Below are positions 6,497 to 7,307 of a stretch of 7,307 nt of DNA, one piece after another. Source of the DNA: Geopsychrobacter sp. (lineage in GTDB: Bacteria > Desulfobacterota > Desulfuromonadia > Desulfuromonadales > Geopsychrobacteraceae); contig JAKIUS010000077.1 of assembly GCA_021647445.1 (NCBI GenBank), positions 1-7,307 on the forward strand. The letters are read 5' to 3'. The notes beneath the pieces were generated by a model. It saw nothing but the letters and a program-made list of their open reading frames with translations. It was not told the DNA's origin and ran no database searches. Both the position numbers and the translations under genes were made by a program. Every line of letters starts with the position of its first letter. Position 1 is the first letter of the stretch.

Positions 6497-7307
6497 TTAA
6501 AAGGTGAGTTCCAGCCGAATCCCCAGTTGCAAGGCATTATCAATGGCAGAATCCATACTTGGGTTGATGATATATTGGATGTCAGGCTGCAAGGTCAGTG
6601 AGGGGCTGATTTCACTACGATAGGTGAGTTCGATGGCCGTTTCGCTATGTTCGACATCGACCCCCAGAACATCTTTGGAATAGGCTAAAAACTCTTCGCC
6701 GATCAGCGCCTGGGCCACTGCCAGCCCGAGAATGTCCTTGTTGTGGCCGTTGATCAATCCGGTGTAATGCAGGCCGAACCCCCAATAGGTTGTGATCTGG
6801 TTTAAGTCTTTGTCAGCCAAGCCCAGTTGGATGAAGGCTCCAAGACCCTGACCCTCTGCCTTCTCGGCATAGAGCATCTTCTCGCCGATCAGATAAAACC
6901 CTCGATTGTAGTTATGCACCTGGCCATTGAAGTTTTCGACTTCTGCGGTGTGTACCCAAACCCCAAAGGCCAGTTTGTAATAATCAGCCTTATCGGGGTC
7001 GTCCTCTTTCAATCCCAGTTCGAGCGCGGCGAAGATACCGTCCTGTTCTTTGAGAGCGACCCTGGTACGTGGGGCGTCACCGGAATCATCCGGTACGCCG
7101 TCGTAGATTGCCCCCATAATGTAAGTATGTTTAGATTCAGCCTTAGCCCTTAAGCCGAGAGCCGCCGAGGGGAAAATAGATGGGCCGTTCTGGGAGATGT
7201 CAGGCGAGATTCCGAAGGAGCTGTTGATGAACAGGCCGCCATATTCCAAGGCGTCGAATTCGCTGGTGAAGTCATGCAGGCCGAACAGCACCGAATAAGG
7301 AACAGCG
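6497..7307 (-). CDS. OprB-family carbohydrate-type porin, 5' truncated
   Basis: The C-terminal 270 or so residues of an outer-membrane beta-barrel; the frame is open past the window edge, so the start and signal peptide are missing. OprB-type porins are usually about 400-450 residues and carry passive uptake of sugars and other small solutes. Recognisable family sequence: VLFGLHDFTSEFD, then GGLFINSSFGISPDISQNGP and SIFPSAALGLR, then the IYDGVPDDSGDAPRTRV segment, a LAFGVWVHT strand, and late strands SLTLQPDIQYIINPS and LQLGIRLELTF. It ends in Phe, as expected for recognition by the BAM assembly machinery. The GTG at 7291 is internal, because in-frame sequence continues upstream (AVPYS before VLFG). 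It heads the visible minus-strand gene series; no terminator is seen before the receiver gene 58 bases downstream, so co-transcription is plausible. The actual substrate cannot be told from the sequence. Confidence 0.92.
   Translation of the reverse strand, partial: AVPYSVLFGLHDFTSEFDALEYGGLFINSSFGISPDISQNGPSIFPSAALGLRAKAESKHTYIMGAIYDGVPDDSGDAPRTRVALKEQDGIFAALELGLKEDDPDKADYYKLAFGVWVHTAEVENFNGQVHNYNRGFYLIGEKMLYAEKAEGQGLGAFIQLGLADKDLNQITTYWGFGLHYTGLINGHNKDILGLAVAQALIGEEFLAYSKDVLGVDVEHSETAIELTYRSEISPSLTLQPDIQYIINPSMDSAIDNALQLGIRLELTF

Noticed and set aside
6439..6543. Upstream extension of the small receiver gene
   Set aside because: It would overlap the end of the porin gene and lacks a ribosome site, while ATG 6438 has a near-perfect one and begins right before the receiver fold.

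Overview
The window looks like a piece of chromosome from a motile, probably anaerobic Gram-negative bacterium. A position in the Desulfuromonadales/Geobacter-like Deltaproteobacteria fits best. This is inference from gene content: a chemoreceptor with a Cys-rich insert of a kind common in those bacteria, a CheW carrying a zinc-binding domain, free-standing receivers, and an OprB-type porin. No RNA gene, mobile element or CRISPR array is visible, and no stretch over 300 bases lacks a gene.

Plus strand, left part. 1-1290 is the 3' end of a D-serine ammonia-lyase gene (dsdA), missing roughly its first 20-25 codons. A 134-base gap follows, containing a possible 19-codon reading frame. 1425-2231 encodes a CheW scaffold whose two halves are separated by a chemoreceptor zinc-binding (CZB) domain. 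Its stop codon abuts the stop of the next, convergent gene with no base between them.

Minus strand, right part, in transcription order. An OprB-family porin (6497-7307, 5' truncated) is followed 58 bases later by a short, degenerate receiver protein (6010-6438). Next comes a 184-base gap holding a candidate 40-codon gene (5822-5944) that overlaps the next start by ATGA. Then comes a large chemoreceptor (3309-5825), a 13-bp hairpin (3262-3296), and a response regulator with an unrecognised N-terminal domain (2232-3167).

The likely theme is a chemosensory module. A transmembrane receptor with a duplicated periplasmic domain and a Cys-rich element inside its HAMP linker would signal through a CheW that itself carries a predicted His3Cys zinc site, with two receiver proteins as outputs or modulators. 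No CheA, CheR or CheB is in the window, so the module must borrow them from elsewhere or have them further away. The pairing of two thiol/metal elements, one in the receptor and one in the scaffold, is the most interesting feature and suggests redox or metal input. That is a hypothesis. The dsdA and porin genes have no obvious functional tie to it beyond position.
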